From contig WPIO01000007.1 in NCBI GenBank assembly GCA_009760855.2, forward strand, positions 11,563,501-11,627,500: DNA of 64,000 bases, given 5' to 3'. The translations under genes and the position numbers were made by a program. Of the stretch, positions 31,955 through 47,698 are shown piece after piece (position 1 is the stretch's first letter; each line of letters opens with the position of its first letter). Below the pieces are notes generated by a model. The model worked only from the letters and a program-made list of their open reading frames with translations. It was not told where the DNA came from and ran no database searches. The stretch is from Cristatella mucedo. Taxonomy: Eukaryota > Bryozoa > Phylactolaemata > Cristatellidae.

Positions 31955-32650
31955 TGCCTGAGTCGAGATCCTGGTCGAGCGCCACCTCAGTCCAGTCGAG
32001 TGCTGCTGCTCTGGCAGCAGCTCCTGACGGAGCTCCGGCCGAACGCCACCGTTGCAGCCCTAGTCCGGCGAGTCTTTGCGGCTGCAGTCCCGTCGAGTCT
32101 GCTGCTGTGGCGGCCGAGTGCTCGTGACGCCCGCCGGGTCGAGCATCAAGTGCTTTTTTATTTTATTTTTTTCTAATTCCGCTGCTTGTGTTTTTCGACA
32201 TCGGCTAGATGCCAAAGCGCTCGATTCGCTGCAATGGTCCCCTCTGATGGCTTCGAGTATCGATGCCTTCTTTCTTCGCCTTCCGGCTGCCTTGTGGCTG
32301 AGTGGGATTTGACAGAGTTGACCGTGCGATGCTCGTGCTGAAGAAGAAAAAGTACAGCGATACTAGATCGTCTGCTTGTATGGTCGCCATCGCTTCGAAG
32401 AGCGATGGGATGGATGCGAATGCACTTTCTAGTTGGACTTATAGTAAGATGGTCTGCTGTCGACATCTGCTGCTGCATAACGCTCGCTCGTGTAGTGCAC
32501 GCAGCCTCAGAGTATGGATAAAGGAAATACAGCATACTGACAACTGCTGCCCTACCCTTGGCAGCGATGCACTGGGGTCGAGACTACTCAGTACGACGGC
32601 TCCAACCAAAGCGTTTGCTGTCGGTCGGGGCATGATCTGCTTTTTTGGTA
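31955..32650. other. 3' flank of TPX2, likely 3' UTR then intergenic
   Basis: A T-rich stretch (32155-32175) lies 200 bases after the stop. No other gene or repeat seen. Confidence 0.35.
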
Positions 32651-32815
32651 GCCGTGATGGCACACTAGGTAAGGTGGTTGCTTTCACAACGTCGGTCCTG
32701 AGGTCGTGGGTTCGATTCCTGCAGTGGGCGATCCTTTATCGCCACTGCAAGCGGTGGTGATAGCCGTAAAGGCTCTTCTGTCGCTATACAAAAAGAGGCT
32801 GTTTAATCAGCTTGG
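32651..32815 (+). mobile_element. tRNA-derived SINE, subfamily 1
   Basis: The best preserved member: GCCGTGATGGCACACTAGGT, AAGGTGGTTGCTTTCAC, B box GGTTCGATTCCTG, CCTTTATCGCCACTGCAAGC, GGTGATAGCCGTAAAGG and GCTGTTTAATCAGCTTGG, then a T-rich (ATTT)n end. Confidence 0.92.
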
Positions 32816-33240
32816 ATTTATTTATTTATTTTATGCCCAAACATAAGACTGCCTTTATGCTTCAAGGGCAGCTTTCCCATGTTGCTCCTACTGACAATGC
32901 CCGGTGGGAATCCGACAGAGCAGCTAGCGTGTCAGTAGGTTACGCTCGAAGTTAAAGCCCCAAGCAAGGACGAAAAGCTGAACTGACTTGTAAATTAGGC
33001 CGATGCTTGTTGCTGATGCGATGGACACCGGACGCAACTGCGATCAATCCCTTGGAAGAGCTCGCCTAAGGCAATCAGGCTGCAGCATATCTTTTTTATA
33101 TGGTCCTGAGCCCCTAAATCGCCAGCTATGCTAGGCTGCTTCAAACTGGGTCACGGTTCAACCCTCCACTGAAAGGCTCTGCCATCCCTGGCAATTTCCT
33201 GCACATGACCCATGGCAACCTGTCATAAAAAAAGTGAAGG
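32816..33240. other. No recognisable feature
   Basis: Spacer between two SINEs; no coding signal. Confidence 0.4.
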
Positions 33241-33356
33241 TTAGCTGATTTAAGAGCCACCACCAGATGCAGTGGGCAATAAAGGACTACCACTGCGTGA
33301 CTCAAATCCGTCGAGACCCGGGTCGTGAAATTCGAGCGCCTTACCCCAGGGTCAAG
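33241..33356 (-). mobile_element. tRNA-derived SINE, internally deleted
   Basis: TTAGCTGATTTAAGAGCCAC, B-box complement degraded (CTCAAATCCG), and the head complement GCGCCTTACCCCAGGGTCA. Shorter than the others by about 45 bases. Confidence 0.7.
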
Positions 33357-34032
33357 TCATAAAAATAACAGGTAGTTTGGACAGCCCCTAAGGGCGAATT
33401 ACGATAGCTGACAAACTTCGGGCCCCGTCATGCTTTTGGAGCTTTCGATGGCTCTGCATACGTCAGTTAAGCAATTGCACACCAACCCACCAACCATCTC
33501 CGATGATTATTTGAGACGTTCATTCTGTCAGCTTTCCCCTGCTAGCTGTAAAGAGCCAGCCGGCTCAGTGGTGCTACAAACAATAGATCCGAACTTGGTG
33601 GTTACATTTCAGTTAGATTGATTGCTGATCTAAGACCGGCAGTCAAACACAATGCCCAGAGCTTGGTCTGGATTCTCGTCAGAAAGCCGGGGCTGCTGTA
33701 AATCTCAAGAACTCATCGTTTAGATTCCGGTCGCCGAATTTGCACCTAGCGGCCCATCGTCCTAACGTTCGAGGCAGGCACCACCTCCGTCGTTTCGTTT
33801 GTCGTTGAACAGCCCTTGCACAGGACTGCGCCATGACAGTGCCAGCTATCGGCAGAAGGGGAGGTTACAAGCGAGCAATACAGAGACCGTCCCTAGCGGT
33901 GCTCTTCTGCTGTTACTGATTCCTGTTGTGCCATGGCTCACCGCCACACCGTGGTGCCAGCTAAAGTAAAACCGTGTCTCATCTTGTTCATGGGCTAGGA
34001 ATCGTAACGTTGACCTTGCGACTAAAAAAAAC
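33357..34032. other. No recognisable feature
   Basis: A short plus-strand frame at 33430-33621 shows no domain. Confidence 0.35.
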
Positions 34033-34210
34033 TTGGCTGATTTAACAGCCTTATTTGCATAGCGGCAGAAGAGCCCTATCGGCTTTCACCACTGCTTATA
34101 GTTGGCGATAAAAAACCCAGATGCAGGATTCGAACCCGCGACTTGTGATGTTGGTCGGTCGTGCGATGGTCGTGAAGAGGGAGCAACTTACCTCCTGGGC
34201 TATAACGGCC
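34033..34210 (-). mobile_element. tRNA-derived SINE, subfamily 2
   Basis: TTGGCTGATTTAACAGCC, plus-strand B-box complement GGATTCGAACCCG, head complement AACTTACCTCCTGGGCTATA. An extra piece of about 20 bases with GTCGTGCGATGGTCGTGA echoes lies between the boxes. Confidence 0.85.
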
Positions 34211-35396
34211 AACGGACCTAGTTTCTGTGGGGATTCGCCAGGCTCTCGCCTTGCTTCGCATGCGTCGCCAACCATCCGAGTTTCAGTATGACTTTTGGTA
34301 GTACCGCAGGCAGCATGCGACTCTCACAAAATCAAAGTTGTGACTTCAACCTGCAATTGGGCATCATTAAAAAAAATGCTCGAGTTGATACGACTACCAT
34401 TCTGGTTGCGTAAATTGTGGGTTTATATCGTGATGGTACATTGATTTATTCTGGTCTTACAATATCTAACACATGCTTAGCACCTGTTAATCAGTTTGTC
34501 GACATGACTTTTGTTATTTGGTTCCATTGACCGGCAAAAACTATCTAGCCAGCTTCAGATTCCTCTTCACCAGGGGCTTCGCGATGACCGCTAGACCACC
34601 AGCTAGGTTTCCACGAAGTATACAGCGGTTCGACACGGCAATTATTGAGGGCTCACAAAGGGTCAATATCGAAACTGAGAGTTGGTGAAATAATGCTGGA
34701 GGTCGTTGGATCAGCTCGCTAGTGACGTTTGACCCTTTTTCTTTTGCTTCCTGTCCAACGCTATTATAGCCGTTCGGGTAGTAGACGTAATAAATGCAAC
34801 AGGATAGTAAATTCATTCACATTGACTTTGTCCAATTGGCTGTATGCTCAGGTTCTTTTATCGGTCCGAACTCAACGCGTTGTGATTGATAGTAGCCTAT
34901 TTTTAGGGTAAAGATGAGCTTTCGCTTCAATTTGCAGCAAAAATTTAAATAAACGACGTAGAGGTAGTATTTTCATTTTTTGCACTGCAAACCGCGGAAA
35001 ATGATTTTAGTCACAGCACTAGTAAATCTTTCGCCGCCATAAGGAAGCATCGCATCGATCTTGATTTCTGAGTTCCCGTCTGTTGGTACACTCTCGTTAG
35101 ATTTCCCAATACGGATGCAACTCGCTGTGCCTCGACGGGCCTTTCCTAGCGGGGGGGGGGAACCTTCGGGGGCGGGGCTTGGTCGGCGCCAGGTGGTGAG
35201 CCATTTCGCGAAAGTTATTCGTGGCTTTTCTGCGAAACGACAACGTCGACATAATTGGCGCCTGCAGAGCGCGGCCTGAGCCCCTGAAAAAAGCGGCTGG
35301 CAATCGAGTTACCACAAACCAGCGACCCACCCCTTCGTTGCCTTTCGGCGTGAAAAGAAGCCTCGAAGCCGCACCCTCTGGTCGCCAGTACGACGG

Positions 35397-35399
<3 letters not shown>
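34211..35399. other. No recognisable gene
   Basis: Mixed sequence becoming CpG-rich after 35130 next to a G9 run. No exon recognised. Confidence 0.35.
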
Positions 35400-35476
<77 letters not shown>

Positions 35477-35587
35477 GGAGAAGGAAAGAGAGAGAGAGAG
35501 AGCGAGAAGAAAAGAGAGAGAGAGAGGGAGAAGGAAAGAGAGAGAGAGAAGGAAAGAGAGAGAGAGAGGGAGAGAGAGAGAGGAGAG

Positions 35588-35646
<59 letters not shown>

Positions 35647-35652
35647 GGGAAG

Positions 35653-35685
<33 letters not shown>

Positions 35686-35910
35686 CGAGAGAAGGAAAGA
35701 GAGAGAGAGAGGGAGAGAAGAGTAAAGAGAGAAAGAGATAGGGAGAAGGAAAGAGAGAGAGAGAGAGAGGGAGGGAGGGAAGAGTAAAGAGAGAAAGAGA
35801 GAGGGAAAGAGAAGGAAAGAGAGAGAGAGATGGAGAGAGAAGTAAAGAGAGAGAGAGAGAGAGGGGGGAGAAGAAAGAGAGAGAGAGAGAGAGAGAGAGG
35901 GAGGGAGAAC

Positions 35911-35953
<43 letters not shown>

Positions 35954-35962
35954 AGAGAAAGA
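35400..35962 (+). repeat. (GA)n microsatellite array, 560 bp
   Basis: Perfect GA for about 70 bases, then GA interspersed with GGGA, AAGGAAA and AGTAAA variants in a higher-order pattern. Frames through it encode RERERE or SLSLSL and are not genes. Confidence 0.97.
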
Positions 35963-36700
35963 ACGGTGATGACTCGCCCCGAGCGGCTTGAAGCTGTGTC
36001 GGTTCAAAGGAGCCGCGTAGCAGGCACGGTCCGGCGTTGGCGGCGTTCTGAAAAATAAGCGCACCTGCTCCGGAAGACGAACGGCGAAAGCGCTTAGCGC
36101 GGCTCCGGCCCAGCTAACGCGTCGAGCGGGTCGGCAGCCGACAACAACGGAAGTCGTTGACCGACCCACAGGTACAAAGGCGTGCGGAGCGGTCACGCCC
36201 TGGACGGGGGGGGGGCTACCGCCGCCGCCGCCTCCGACGGCTGACGTACGGTGAGCTGCGGCAAGCGGTGGAGGAACGTCACTCTATACTTCCTAAAAAG
36301 TTGCGAGGCGAAAGCGAGCCGCTTGCGCTCCGACGTCGGACGTCGCCAACGTCCGGTCTGGCTCTAGCGGTCTCTCGTCGAGGCCGCTCCTCGCCGCTCG
36401 CACTTTTCCGAGAGCGGCTACGGCGACTTCCGGAAGTTTCGGTCGCGCGCGCGCGCGGAGCCCGACCGCAAGGCTAATGAGAGCAGCGCCAACCGTTCAG
36501 ACCTTAATTTCCTTTCATTTCCTCCGGAAGCGACTGGCCGTGGAACCGGCGCGGCCAGCTGGAACCGCTGGGAATTGTCGCGAGTAGCTCGACGTCGAGA
36601 AGCCGCGGCGGCTCTCGAGTCCCATGACTGGCTGCCATTTCGCGCCCAGCAAACTCCGCGAGACGCTGGCGTATGTTGTTCACAATTAGCTCGGCACACT
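35963..36700. promoter_or_regulatory. CpG island with a palindromic ETS site
   Basis: CpG-dense block directly beside the (GA)n array. The palindrome ACTTCCGGAAGT (36426-36437) is a double ETS core often found at transcription starts of housekeeping genes. CGGCTGACGTACG|GTGAGC near 36251 could be a 5' exon donor. No coding exon was identified on either side. Confidence 0.4.
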
Positions 36701-36799
36701 TTGTGCTAGCGAATAAGTAGGTTTCATCTTTTATCCGTTTTTAAATGGCCCTGAAATGACGACATAAAATAAAATGCACGTGCTGATTGTAGCATGTGG

Positions 36800-36975
36800 T
36801 GGATCTTTGTGACTCGTCTTTCGTGTGCATTTACCTGCTTGCACTGTGCCTGCTGCTTGCGAATGTTACCACCAATCATGTGTTCTTGCCCTCTGTACAG
36901 CATCTGTAAAGTGCCTAGAATGAGATTAAAGTCTCTGAGGACATTGTACAAAAGTATTATTATTATTGTTGTCTG
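36800..36975 (+). mobile_element. LINE-A 3' UTR fragment
   Basis: GTGACTCGTCTTTCGTGTGC, then CATCTGTAAAGTGCCTAGAA and (ATT)n. No coding part. Confidence 0.75.
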
Positions 36976-39900
36976 AGTCTCTGTCTTAAAGGCAGCGTTC
37001 TAGATTGTCAATATTGTGTCTGCCGAAATGACATAAAGCTAGGGGATGAATTTAAATTTGTTGTTGTCCGTAGGTAACAAATGAGCTTTCCAATGATTTT
37101 ATGTCTAACATAAACATAAATAGAAAGTAGACATTTCTACCAAAAAACTACTTCTTTTTTCTGGACCGTTCCAGTTTGATATTCTGTGTTTTTACTGTTA
37201 AACACGTTGGAGAAGTTGGTTTCGCCAAACTAGAACACGTTGTCCTGCCAACCGCATTGGATTAGTGAGGGTGAAAGGAAAAAGCACTGTATCCATTGAA
37301 GTGCAGTAGTACAGGTGCCGTAAACGAGCATTTCAGTTTTTGTTGTTGCAGCTGACGATAATAGTGAATATCTATATTAGAAACTATATAATTATAAACT
37401 ATATAATTATAAACAACCGTCCCTCCCTAAAGCTCGCTTTGTGCACTTCAAAAAGGTCTGCAGAAAAATCCGCCTGCTGGTGAGTAACCTTTAATTATGG
37501 CAACTACGGCTGGGAGGTTATTGGAGATTTCAAAATGGTGTCATCCCTGACGGGCCACCGAAGTGGCTTCACAAAGTGACACTGTTTTCTTTGCCTATGA
37601 GAGACAGCGTATGAGACACTGCGGCGTCACGAAAGACGTTTGTCACGAAAGTAGTCGAAAGTGTCACGAAAGACGGACTGGCCACAGCCGTCTGAGCTCT
37701 CTGCCGGGAAGAACAACATTTCGAGAGGAAGCTGCTGATAGGCCATCGGTAGGTATGCCATCCCTGCACATCAAATGCTAGGCCTCGTCGTGCAATTTGT
37801 CCAAGATGTCTTTCTGCAACTGTCATGGTGGGGGGGGGGGCAAAGGTCAAAGTTAGTATCTTCGTCGGATCTTGAATAAAAAAGATCCTAGAGTGTGACG
37901 AATTCAGTAAGAAACTGAACACGACTGCAACGGAAGCAGCTGAAGGGGGCAGCAGCTTCCGTTGCAGTCGTTCCTGTCTTTCTGGGCTTCAATGTCGATT
38001 CTGGAATTATGAGCAGCTGGCTCACGCTTTCATGAATGAATAGGCCAACGTGAGATTCGAATGTCCCTCGAGTTAATATCCTCGATGCTCATCTTGACAA
38101 ATTCAAGAAAGATAAGAGAGCAGTCTCAGATGAGCAAGGCAAGCACTTTCATCAGGATAAACGGCACCCTGAATGCTACTGTCAGCAGAGTATTAAGAAA
38201 TCACGATGGGGCTATTTTTTTGGGAGCATCTCAAGCCAAGAGAGTACAGTTTAGCAGCAAATTTAGAGCTTCTACTTGCTGCTCTATCTGATTACATGTT
38301 AACCACAGGTCTCAAGTTTATCCGTTTTATCATCAGATATGGGTTAACTTATAGTTAATAAATGTCCAGAACGCAAAAGCAAAGTTTGTAGGGATTAAAG
38401 GCCATTTTCTATCGTTCTGAGGTGTAAGCAATAATGAAATAACACTTACTACCCGTGGACAACAATTGCATTACGTAGAGCTGTTTGATGACAAGTACGA
38501 ATTTCCACAATGCTGGAGTAATTTATGAACAATACACCACAATTTTTCCAAAAACCCTCCGAATTCCTCAGAAAAAGACGTGGTATTGGCCGGAACTGGC
38601 ATCGATAAATTGACCCATTCATTTGTTCATTCCTGAACTTCACAACAGGGTCACAAAAACGCAAAGTTTATTGGCAGTAGTGGTCATTTTCTCTATTTCT
38701 GAAGCGTAAATACGGCGTAATACTTACTACCCACGGACACAAATTTCGCTACAATGACCTATTCTCGACTCCTTAATTATAATGACTCGGAAGCATTTTA
38801 CGTCATAATCCATGCTTAGAAAGCCAGAGTCGGAGGCAGCCATTAGGACTTGAGGCTTAGAGCCAAGGACGAGTCGCTCTCCAGACCCCGGAGTCGGGCA
38901 GCTGACAGTTGCTCTGGGCGCCTCACAGCGCTGCTGTGCTCGCATAGCTAATGCTGAACATCTCCGACCGGCCGTGGCTGACGAACAGACGTTGCTGCTG
39001 TACGGATACTACCATGCCTATATCTCAAGGTCATCGGGTGCTCATAGCTGCTGTTCTGCGTTCCGCTACTGCCGCTGACGTGTCAGCGACGTGCTAGCAT
39101 TTGTGCTGCACCTGCAGGTCGCCACCGGCGGTCCAAAGCTTGGAGCAAGTCGCCTTTATTCGTCACGCGTCGGCACGAACTAGCATGGCTACGAGTGCTG
39201 CGTCGGCAGCGCGAGGAAACCATTGCAGAAAAGCGCTAGTATCCATTAGCAACTCACAGCGTCACTGCCAGTCTTTGCCTTTTTCTCCCGCGTGTCAAGG
39301 CTGGACAGCTGGTGGATTTTGAGCAGTAAACTGATGGCTAGAGAGAGACCGTCCTCTCGCTCGAAGGGCGCGGTTGGCGAGTAAATGGGAAGCGACGCAA
39401 TCTAGTGGCAGGCCAGTCCCGTGGGAAACATTGTAACCTCATCCATCATTCGTACGAGGACAAGTTGCCGTGCTTGCATCGAGGTGAAGAAGCAGCAGCA
39501 CGTGTCTCCATGGGGGGGCAATACATTACGTTTGCATTTAGATGAAAAGGCTTGCAGGACGTCGTAACTGAGGTTGGTTTCAAAAGGGTCAACAATTTTA
39601 TTACTAACGATGCTATCCCACTTTTAAATGAGACCGAAGAAGCGACTTTAGGCGTTCGGCTCCAAAGTTTTAAGGTAGCTAAAAATTAATGACTATCGAA
39701 TCCTTTTTTTTTATAAAGCACAGAGACTGAGCCCTTCCGGATGAGGGAACCATGAGTCCAGAACTCGGCGCCTCGTTGTGAGGCAGTGTGATCCATTCGG
39801 CAGAGCACGAGCCTGCCAGAATTACTTTGGATCGAGTGAGAAGCACAGCCTGTATTATCTGCACTGCGTCGTAAAGGGAAAAACACTTCGACCTTGACAT

Positions 39901-40436
39901 CAACCACTCCATTGCAGCACTGGTCGCTAATCTGGCTGTCTGGCCGAGTGCCTCTCTCAACCTCCCACGTTTACCTAAAGGATGCGGGAGTAAAGAAACT
40001 GGAGGACGCGAGCACCGTCTACTAAAGGGCTCTGCCTACGCCCTCTGTCAACAGAGGAGGTGACCGCCCTCTGCCAAGAGACTTCTGGATAACATCGCAA
40101 GTGCAGCATTATTAGATGGTAGAGGGCGCATATACTGGTCGACACAAAACTTGCGTGCTCTCTCCCCTTTTCTCCGACTCTAGCTCGCAAAACAGCGGAA
40201 CTAGAGTGTCCCCTGCAGTCCTGGCCATTTAAAGAAATTGTATAATCATCTAATATTCCTCCATCTTGCGTACAGCAGTCTAAGATTGTACCAAATCTAT
40301 TCATGTACTTTGAAACACGCTGCAAGAGAGAAAATAATCAGGGGTCAATGACAAGAAATATTGGACTTACAAAATCATGATTAAAAATGCACAGCTATCA
40401 TGCTTAGGCAGGCATGCAACAGCACACAAGAAAGCA
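36976..40436. other. Long stretch without recognised genes
   Basis: Holds a strong hairpin at 37921-37971 and a diverged direct repeat of about 90 bases (38385-38475 and 38662-38757, both with ACTTACTACCC(G/A)(T/C)GGACA). Minus-strand frames at 39679-40325 are open but match nothing I know. Confidence 0.35.
37921..37971. repeat. Short inverted repeat, 22-base arms, 7-base loop
   Basis: The left arm starts ACGACTGCAACGGAAGCAGC. The right arm, 37950-37971, is its reverse complement except at one position. The loop is AAGGGGG. Such a hairpin is far beyond chance for this composition. It could be a cruciform, a small-RNA precursor or a remnant of an inverted-repeat element. Confidence 0.8.
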
Positions 40437-41885
<1,449 letters not shown>

Positions 41886-41927
41886 TAGAGAGGGCGCACC
41901 TAACTAACCTAACACTTTTAGAGGGCA

Positions 41928-42310
41928 TGCCTTCAATATGTGCGCTCAAGAAGCCTGGAGCTCACGCTTAAAAAAGTTCACTATGCCCCAGAACTTGAAG
42001 ACATTAAAAAAAAGCTAAAATCCCAATCGTTTACGCATCAATCAATTCAATATCAGTCATAATCATACCAATTGGGTAATAGTACAATATTGGGTAGTAG
42101 CGCAATTGGGTAGTAATGCACCTGTCAGCACGCATAAGCGAACAAAGGATAATTAAAACGGACACGGACAGAGAAATAATGTGACGAATAGGTGAGTTTC
42201 ACCTTCTTTGTCAACGCCGTCAAGTCGGATGATATCGCTATGTCAGTTGAGCGTGAGTTTCAGGCTTTGAGAGCATACCGTTACGAACGTGCCTTACCGG
42301 AGCTTAAGTA
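41928..42310. mobile_element. Two small LINE-A-like fragments, opposite orientation
   Basis: Plus strand 41928-42035 (CAAGAAGCCTGGAGCTCACG, TTAAAAAAAAGCTAAAATCC) and minus strand 42110-42310 (CAGCACGCATAAGCGAACAA, GTCAAGTCGGATGATATCGC, GAGTTTCAGGCTTTGAGAGC). Confidence 0.65.
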
Positions 42311-43139
42311 CTCATCCGTAGACACAGCTAAAGTGACGGCACTAGTCCTTGCATCCTTGCATGAATGTCACCGGTAGTGCCTCGAAGAGCAGTGAATAGC
42401 AGAAGCCGCTTTAGCTTACACAAGTACGGCGACCGTAGCAGTGCGGTCGATTCGCCTGCTAGTACGAGACTGCAAGAGTACGACGCTACCTACCGGCAGC
42501 ACTCCGATCGAGGCTAGATGAAACGAGAAAAAAATAATCTCGGTAGAGGCCACAAGCAAACCTAAGCAGGCAACTGAGCACTTGCGAGCCATAAATACCA
42601 CCAGGGCCCATGCAACCTATCCCTAGCGGTGCTCGGGGTCATGCTGTGCTCGGGGTCGGTATGTCATGTGACGAGCTCTGACAAAATCGCCACTCTGACT
42701 AAGGGGTGACTCTCGTAAATCTATTTTGCTTTTCTAGAAAGATAAAGTTTCCTCTGTGCTATTGTGCATCGTTTGCTGCAGAAAAAGATAGCCTGGAAAT
42801 GGGTCTGTTCTCACGAGGTGCCGTTGCTCACTTATCCTAACTCGACGCAGGCTCCAGAGACTCATTAAAACCGGCTCACTCCAAGAGAGCGGTCGCTGCC
42901 AAACAGCTGTCCTGAGGCAGTCGATCTACCCGACTGGATATGCTGTTAGAATAAATGCAGCGTTCGCGTTAGCCGTGAGTTACGCATCGAACGAGCATTT
43001 CACGGCATCTGAGCGAGGCTCCGATCGATAGGAAAGCTCGTGCGTGCCGACGTACCCAGAAGCCATTCGCTGTGCGATGCCTGGTTGTGGGCAGCCTGCA
43101 CAACGCAGTTGCTCGGCCAGGCGGCAGCAGTCGGAGTGA
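42311..43139. other. No recognisable feature
   Basis: Mixed-composition spacer without coding signal. Confidence 0.35.
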
Positions 43140-43570
43140 CTGCAAAACTCAGCAGCTCGTCAAGTTTGTCGTTAACGGCATATAGCTGCCACATAGCATC
43201 ACTTGATTTTGAATTGCACTGCCTCCCTATCAAGCTTTGAATCTACTTTCAGATCCTCTTTCTATCTCTCGGGCATTCAGATCGTTTAACTCGCCTGCAT
43301 CAGGCTGTCTTTCCGAATTTATTGGGCCTCTAGTGTGCTCTTGCACAACCTAATTTTGGGCTTCCATTTGTTTTGCCATTAGTTGAACTGTACGGAAATT
43401 GTTTGTTGATTGAGCATTCAGCTCGCACGCACTGCCGAAAGTGCGGAGCTCAATTCTGGTTTTTATCTTCACCTGCAACTGCTAAGCATTGTTTGAGTTT
43501 GAGCTAAAGACTTGACCGGTCCACTCACATTCTCTGCGCCTCTATGAACTTGTATTTGGTGCTACTACTA
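43140..43570 (+). mobile_element. LINE-C 3' fragment
   Basis: GCAAAACTCAGCAGCTCGTC, TTGAATTGCACTGCCTCCCT and GGGCTTCCATTTGTTTTGCC are the complement of blocks at 40670-40950, in the order expected for the same family. Coding capacity is lost. Confidence 0.7.
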
Positions 43571-43632
43571 AACACTTAGTGTACTGTGTAACCTGCAGAG
43601 GCATCGCTGCATTCCACGAAAAATTGCTGAGC

Positions 43633-43794
43633 GATCGGCTAAGCACATTAGGTAAGTGGTTGCTTTTCACGATCTCGGTCCCTAGGTTGTGGGTTCGAAT
43701 CCTGCAGTGGGTGATTCTTTATTGCCGCTGCAAGTGGTGGTGATTGCTGGAAAGGCTCTTCTTTCGCTATAAAAAAGAGGCAATTAAATCAGTA
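43633..43794 (+). mobile_element. tRNA-derived SINE, subfamily 1
   Basis: TAAGCACATTAGGTAAGTGG, B box GGGTTCGAATCCTG, CTTTATTGCCGCTGCAAGTG and end GAGGCAATTAAATCAG. Confidence 0.88.
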
Positions 43795-43844
43795 GAGTAC
43801 CTTTTTAAGCGTGCCATGCACGCCTCTCACAGCCTCAACCTTTA

Positions 43845-46280
<2,436 letters not shown>

Positions 46281-47351
46281 CAGAATGAGATCTGACCGCG
46301 TCAGCCGCTGATGGCTACAGGCTTCCATCATCAGCGATGGCGTGCAACAGCTCTGTGGTGCTCTGAACACCACCGAACTGCCAACAGGTGCAAAACCTGG
46401 GACGCAACTTTTGTCTGGTTTGCCATCTAGAGCTCAACTCGCTGACTACTACGCGACTTCGGGTTTAGTGCCACTCAAACATAAATTACCGCACAACTGG
46501 TTCCTAGCCATTATAATTCAAGAACATGAAAAAAATTCGAGCAGGGCTGGTACGGAGGTGGCCTGCCTGCACGAGGCTGGGCTTGGAGTCTGCTGCCCTG
46601 ACGTACGCCAGCAGCAGTAGCAGCTGCGGTGGCAGCAGCTACACTGGTTATGCTGACTCGTACGAGGATGGCAGCTACTTGGCTGTGCCGTGCTATGGTT
46701 ACTGCTACCCAATACCGCTGCTGTACATGGAGACTTCGGCGGCCTCCTCCTCCTCATATGGGTGTGGCAAGCGCAGCGGCCACATCTCGTCTGGTCCTTT
46801 CGTGGAGAAGGATGTAAATTATGCTGCATGTCAGTTGTGCGCGTGTGTGTGTGTGTTCGTGTGCGTGTATGTGTAGCGTGTTCGTGATATTTAGATCGAA
46901 GGGTAATGTCGTTGGTACTCCTACTGATGGAGTGGCCCTCTGACCAGGCAGCTTCGGTGTCTGCGGACTGTCTGAGACGCTCCTTTGTCACTATTTTATG
47001 CACTCAGCCTGATGTGCTGCGGTATTCGAAGGCTAGTTTGTGGGCTTGTTTGCCTGGAGGGCCGGGAGAGGCAAGGGGAGAGCTGAGAATTGCACTAGGG
47101 GTCACGGACCTGCTCGGTCGACGTCCCGTGGCTTAGTGGCAGACTTAGCGGCACTTTTCTTCTTGTACGGTGAGAATACAGCACCATAAGGGTAAAAAAA
47201 AAGAGTTGGGTAAAACTTAGCCATTAGCAGACAAAATCCCATTTCTCAGCAATGATTCAAGACACTGTCCGAGAGAAAATGATGACAACGATAACAATGA
47301 TGATACTAATACTAATACTAATAATGAAAGCATTCAGATAACAACCCTTGG
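46281..47351. other. Unassigned stretch with a Tyr/Ser/Cys-rich frame
   Basis: Plus-strand frame 46526-46876 contains SSSSSCGGSSYTGYADSYED then GSYLAVPCYGYCYPIPLLY. The composition is unusual, but there is no good start, signal peptide or splice context. It ends in a GT-rich repeat (46838-46875). No gene can be claimed. Confidence 0.25.
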
Positions 47352-47488
47352 TCTTGGCCCAGGAGTAAGGTGCTTGTACTTCATGATCCCGGCCTTAGGC
47401 TCCAGTCCTGCAGTAGACACGTGTTTTGTCTACTGAAAGCAGAATGGAGCCACTTAATGAGCCACTAAGGCTCTTTTGCTCCTACTAG
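47352..47488 (+). mobile_element. tRNA-derived SINE, diverged subfamily 2
   Basis: GGCCCAGGAGTAAGGTGCTT, weak B box (GGCTCCAGTCCTGC), then ACTAAGGCTCTTTTGCTCC. It sits directly upstream of the SPIN-like element. Confidence 0.65.
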
Positions 47489-47510
47489 AGCTCACACACG
47501 CCCGTGGACA

Positions 47511-47698
47511 CAGTGGTTCTCAACCTGTGGGTCGCGACCCCTTTCGGGTTCGAACAACCCTTTCACAGGGGTCGCCTAAGACCATCAGAAAATACGTATT
47601 TCCACATTTTGCACACAATAATTTTATGGTTGGGGGTCGCCACAACACGAGGAACTGTAATTAAAGGGTCGCGGCATTAGGAAGGTTGAAAATCCCTT
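47511..47698 (+). mobile_element. SPIN-like non-autonomous hAT transposon (MITE)
   Basis: The left end CAGTGGTTCTCAACCTGTGG is the SPIN terminal inverted repeat. It is followed by GTCGCGACCCC, CCTTTCACAGGGGTCGCCTA and AGACCATC. The right part has AATTTTATGGTTGGGGGTCG, CCACAACACGAGGAACTGTA and GGGTCGCGGCATTAGGAAGG, ending in a degraded inverted repeat GGTTGAAAATCCCTT (expected GGTTGAGAACCACTG). The element is 188 bases, shorter than the roughly 220 I recall for SPIN non-autonomous copies, with a central deletion. The 8-bp flanks (CGTGGACA and TACAATAC) do not match, so the target duplication has decayed or one end was lost. No transposase is encoded. Confidence 0.87.

Noticed and set aside
35221-36196. 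Long frames in both directions (RERERE and SLSLSL)
   Set aside because: They are translations of the GA microsatellite; the same applies to frames at 41208-41949 and 44721-45680.
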